From NCBI RefSeq assembly GCF_000265075.1, contig NZ_AJYA01000041.1, positions 1 through 38,296 of the forward strand: 38,296 bases of DNA. The letters run 5' to 3'. This DNA is from Nitritalea halalkaliphila LW7 (GTDB taxonomy: Bacteria; Bacteroidota; Bacteroidia; Cytophagales; Cyclobacteriaceae). Below the pieces are notes generated by a model. The model saw nothing but the letters and a program-made list of their open reading frames with translations, was not told the DNA's origin and did no database searches. Both the position numbers and the translations under genes were made by a program. Positions 37,963 to 38,296 of the stretch are shown piece by piece; position 1 is the stretch's first letter; the number at the start of each line of letters is the position of its first letter.

Positions 37963-38296
37963 AGGTTGTACAGGTTTACGCGTTTACTAAGGATTTTCCC
38001 CCAAAGATACCCCCTTTTGCCAGCGCTGCGGGGGTTTTACAAGCTTGGAGAAATCGCCAAACCCAGCCGGCAGCCCCTCCGCACCGCTCACCGCTGTCCC
38101 TCCTACATTTTTTCATATCCAGGTTTTAAATGCTTAGGAATTCATTTATATTAGGCTAAAAGTTGCTGTAGCACAGAAAAAAATGGAGTCCGTTATGCAG
38201 TAGGTAATCTCATGATGTAATTGACTAAATCCCAAAACAGTATGACATAACATCCTAATTTGGATAAAATACAACATGTTAGGTGCAAAATAATTT
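37963..38296. other. Non-coding right edge
   Basis: About 330 bp with rising AT content to the window end. A short antisense open frame covers part of it without any recognisable features. It probably holds the promoter of the unrecognised gene. I see no repeats, RNA genes or terminators here. Confidence 0.4.

Noticed and set aside
37564..38154. 196-codon plus-strand frame
   Set aside because: Mostly antisense to the 350-residue protein, with His/Leu/Gln/Arg-rich shadow composition and a tail in non-coding DNA; kept only as a doubt about strand.

Overview
The window is bacterial DNA from a member of the Bacteroidota, most likely a gliding or environmental lineage near the Saprospiria/Cytophagia. 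Three things support this: a PorP/SprF-type type IX secretion (T9SS) protein, a giant surface protein ending in a gliding-motility (CHU_C, type B sorting) domain, and a TonB receptor with an N-terminal carboxypeptidase-regulatory-like domain. The lineage below phylum level is inference. Most of the window is ordinary core genome carrying a few accessory patches.

Layout. 1-6.5 kb: start of a probable sterol-desaturase-family gene (-), then purH, cysS, an M28 peptidase/glutaminyl-cyclase-like lipoprotein and a LacI-type regulator (+), converging on yaaA (-). 6.5-12.8 kb: a ~1,720-residue T9SS cargo protein (-) facing a PorP/SprF gene (+) across a 73-bp spacer with two abutting palindromes. 12.8-17.7 kb: an M48 (Ste24-like) protease, a TonB-dependent receptor, a terminator, and a small secreted protein made of one carboxypeptidase-regulatory-like domain. 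17.7-19.1 kb: a gene-poor stretch, then a ribbon-helix-helix/MazF toxin-antitoxin pair with a candidate operator. 19.2-28.5 kb: a long minus-strand run (comEC, enoyl-CoA hydratase, recQ, unknown, NUDIX, thioesterase, TPR lipoprotein, tsaC/Sua5, pgk). 28.6-31.8 kb: an outer-membrane barrel, GNAT and PhoH genes (-), then a SAM hydroxide adenosyltransferase and an ABM-domain protein (+). 31.8-33 kb: tRNA-Leu(CAA) with terminator, an 89-bp-period tandem repeat and a small CRISPR array with no cas gene in view. 33-36.7 kb: two paralogous type II NADH dehydrogenases flanking an unknown acidic protein, apparently one operon. 36.9-38 kb: an unrecognised 350-residue protein.

An important caveat: about thirty single-base frame breaks cut 18 genes, many of them essential (purH, cysS, tsaC). 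Several fall in homopolymers and are each repaired by one base. I read these as sequencing or assembly errors, not pseudogenes, and give the full gene extents with the break positions.

The observations most worth a second look are the orphan CRISPR array beside the 89-bp tandem repeat, the ndh-unknown-ndh operon, the toxin-antitoxin operator, the twin palindromes between the T9SS genes, and the free-standing carboxypeptidase-regulatory-like domain protein.
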